Part shown: positions 5,801 to 6,969 of the stretch, piece after piece
How positions within the stretch are numbered: the first letter of the stretch is position 1
Layout of the letters: each line of letters begins with the position of its first letter
NCBI GenBank assembly: GCA_938027385.1
Contig: CALJBF010000242.1
Span: 1-6,969 of the forward strand
Reading direction: 5' to 3'
Origin: an uncultured Porphyromonadaceae bacterium
GTDB taxonomy: Bacteria > Bacteroidota > Bacteroidia > Bacteroidales > Muribaculaceae
Length of the DNA stretch: 6,969 bases
Translations under genes and position numbers: made by a program
The notes under the pieces: generated by a model
The model's database searches: none
Seen by the model: the letters and a program-made list of their open reading frames with translations, nothing else
Told to the model about the DNA's origin: nothing

Positions 5801-5866
5801 TTACCAGAGAATGCAGATTACGCCCATGATCACGCAGTATACCGCGAACCACACGAGTTTCCCTTT
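5801..5866 (-). other. uppP: In-frame continuation of uppP past the TAG (last transmembrane helix)
   Basis: Reading on in the uppP frame after the TAG gives 21 residues, KGKLVWFAVYCVIMGVICIL plus a final W, and then a TAA at 5801-5803. A basic short loop followed by a hydrophobic helix is exactly how UppP proteins usually finish. The extended reading is 288 codons counting the TAG, within the family range, and ends 15 bases before truB. This shows that the ancestral gene reached 5801. The TAG is one base change from Lys, Gln, Glu, Trp, Tyr, Ser or Leu codons; Lys (AAG) would fit the basic loop. Confidence 0.85.
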
Positions 5867-6667
5867 CTACACGATCTCAAGCATCCAGCGGCAGGCGGCA
5901 CATCCTACCAGGAAAGCAGCCAGGAAACCGACCGCCATGGGGAGGAAACCGATGGCCTCCGAGGGGTCTTCGCCGCCGATGAATTTCTTTATGTCGAGGA
6001 GCATCTCGCCCAGGATGGGTATGATGACCATGAAAAACGAGAAACGCGCTACTTTTTCGCGATTGTCGCCAAGAGTGATGCCGGTGGCGATAGTGGTGCC
6101 CGAACGGCTCAGACCCGGGAGCACGGCCACCGCCTGCGCGCACCCGATGATGAAAGCGTCGGCCCAGGTGATGTCACGCCCTTTCGACACGGTCTTTGTC
6201 GTGGCGGCCGCCGACGGCACGGGGCGCGCGTCATCCTTGCGGGTACGGGTAAAATATGCCACACAGAGCAGGGCGGCGGTCACGCACAGACAGATGCCCA
6301 CGAGCGGCAGGTTGCTCTGGCCGTCCGTACCGACGCCGAAGAACTGCTCTACCTGATCTTTGAAACATACGCCCACAATCCCCACGGGGATGCACGAGAG
6401 CAGTATCTTCCATACATAGCGGGTATTCTCATCCCTCTTCAGCGTGAAGAACGAGACACACAGCGGCTTGAACTCATGCCACAGCACCACGATGGTCGAA
6501 AGCACCGTGGCCACATGCAGTACTACGTCAAACTGCAGGGAGTCGGCACCCGAAAGTTTCAGGCCCAGCAGCGAGCGGCAAATCTCAAGATGGCCGCTCG
6601 AACTTATCGGCAGGTATTCGGCCAGACCCTGCACGATGCCAAGTATCAATGCGTCAAGCCAGCTCAT
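5867..6667 (-). CDS. uppP: Undecaprenyl-diphosphate phosphatase UppP (BacA family), ended by an in-frame TAG
   Basis: UppP removes a phosphate from undecaprenyl diphosphate to recycle the lipid carrier for peptidoglycan and other envelope polymers; overexpression gives bacitracin resistance. The 266-residue reading holds the two BacA signature regions: GIVQGLAEYLPISSSGHL (10-27, with E17 and the SSSGH motif) and PGLSRSGTT (184-192, with R188). Several hydrophobic membrane segments follow the usual pattern, and a longer polar loop lies at about 139-165. The frame ends at a TAG (5867-5869), right after WMLEIV and before the expected last transmembrane helix, which is still encoded downstream in the same frame. 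The ATG at 6665-6667 overlaps the DUF3098 stop in an ATGA arrangement, implying translational coupling. Identity is clear; whether the protein is full-length and active is not. Confidence 0.93.
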   Translation of the reverse strand: MSWLDALILGIVQGLAEYLPISSSGHLEICRSLLGLKLSGADSLQFDVVLHVATVLSTIVVLWHEFKPLCVSFFTLKRDENTRYVWKILLSCIPVGIVGVCFKDQVEQFFGVGTDGQSNLPLVGICLCVTAALLCVAYFTRTRKDDARPVPSAAATTKTVSKGRDITWADAFIIGCAQAVAVLPGLSRSGTTIATGITLGDNREKVARFSFFMVIIPILGEMLLDIKKFIGGEDPSEAIGFLPMAVGFLAAFLVGCAACRWMLEIV

Positions 6668-6969
6668 GCCGTTTCTGTATCTGAGGGGTTTTCCTTACGT
6701 GAGCGGGGAGCCACAATAATCGATACCCCCATGGCCACAAAGCCAATGAAAGCGAGGGCCGGCCCTACGATGATGCGTCGGGCCGAGAAGATGTCGGGGT
6801 TGAAAGCCTCTTCGGTAGAGCTGCCGCCGAGCATCAGCAGAAAGCCGATCACGATCAGCGCTCCCGAGACCGCCATCCAGATGAAATTCCTGCGGCCGAG
6901 AGGGAATTCCCCGGCCGTCTCGCGCTCAAGCCGGTCATCTGTGCTAACCGTCGCGGCGGTATTCTGTTT
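6664..6969 (-). CDS. DUF3098 small membrane protein, 5' partial
   Basis: The open frame runs from the TGA at 6664-6666 to the right edge without an in-frame ATG, so the start lies outside the window; 101 residues are visible. After a polar N-terminus (about 1-20) comes FPLGRRNFIW, then a first membrane helix (GALIVIGFLLMLGG), a short loop with FNPDIFSARR, and a second helix (IIVGPALAFIGFVAMGVSII), ending in a charged tail. The layout FP.G..N - helix - FNP.IFS.RR - helix is that of the DUF3098 family, a two-helix protein of Bacteroidota with no established function. An internal ATG at 6874-6876 is not the start because the conserved FPLGRRN motif lies before it. Its stop overlaps the uppP start (ATGA). 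In this phylum the gene commonly sits between ftsX and uppP, so ftsX would be expected beyond the right edge. Confidence 0.85.
   Translation of the reverse strand, partial: KQNTAATVSTDDRLERETAGEFPLGRRNFIWMAVSGALIVIGFLLMLGGSSTEEAFNPDIFSARRIIVGPALAFIGFVAMGVSIIVAPRSRKENPSDTETA

Noticed and set aside
5586..6356. Plus-strand open frame of 256 codons across truB and uppP
   Set aside because: It covers the antisense of two recognised genes and has the Pro/Ser/Arg/Thr-rich composition of a shadow frame in GC-rich DNA.
1..6969. CRISPR array, tRNA, rRNA, transposase or integrase gene
   Set aside because: No regularly spaced repeats, no cloverleaf-like sequence noticed, and no recombinase motif in any frame read.

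Overview
The window looks like a Bacteroidales (Bacteroidota) chromosome. Three things point there: the gene order DUF3098 - uppP - truB - queA on the minus strand; a Bacteroidota-type ECF sigma factor; and two promoters that match the Bacteroides consensus (TTTG, 19 bases, TAnnTTTG) exactly. The right part is GC-rich with G/C-ending codons, which would suit a higher-GC member of the order, but the genus cannot be set from this sequence.

The left part (about 1-2680) reads rightwards and looks like accessory DNA of mixed composition. It holds the 3' end of a gene that is probably part of a mobile element (to 299), a strong promoter, a MarR-GNAT fusion protein (395-1345), a small cupin (1462-1803), a 20-bp perfect hairpin terminator (1842-1887), an AT-rich stretch rich in inverted repeats with a second perfect promoter but no convincing ORF (1888-2069), and a 5'-truncated AbiEii-type toxin gene (2070-2657). 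The MarR-GNAT and cupin genes look like one transcription unit of regulator/acetyltransferase cargo.

The right part (2682-6969) is entirely minus strand and looks like core chromosome. In transcription order it carries a DUF3098 membrane protein (cut by the right edge), uppP (undecaprenyl-diphosphate phosphatase), truB (tRNA pseudouridine-55 synthase), queA (queuosine biosynthesis), a DUF2148 ferredoxin-domain protein and an ECF sigma factor. The sigma gene converges with the accessory block at about 2660-2685, and composition changes sharply there, so that is one edge of the foreign DNA. No FecR anti-sigma gene follows the sigma gene inside the window.

The most striking observation is an in-frame TAG at 5867-5869 in uppP. 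Beyond it the same frame encodes 21 more residues that look like the expected last transmembrane helix of UppP, then a TAA only 15 bases before truB. Every other stop visible in the window is TAA or TGA. The gene is either freshly truncated, read through, or affected by a sequence error. The second target is the 1888-2069 stretch, where a perfect promoter precedes nested inverted repeats and no gene.
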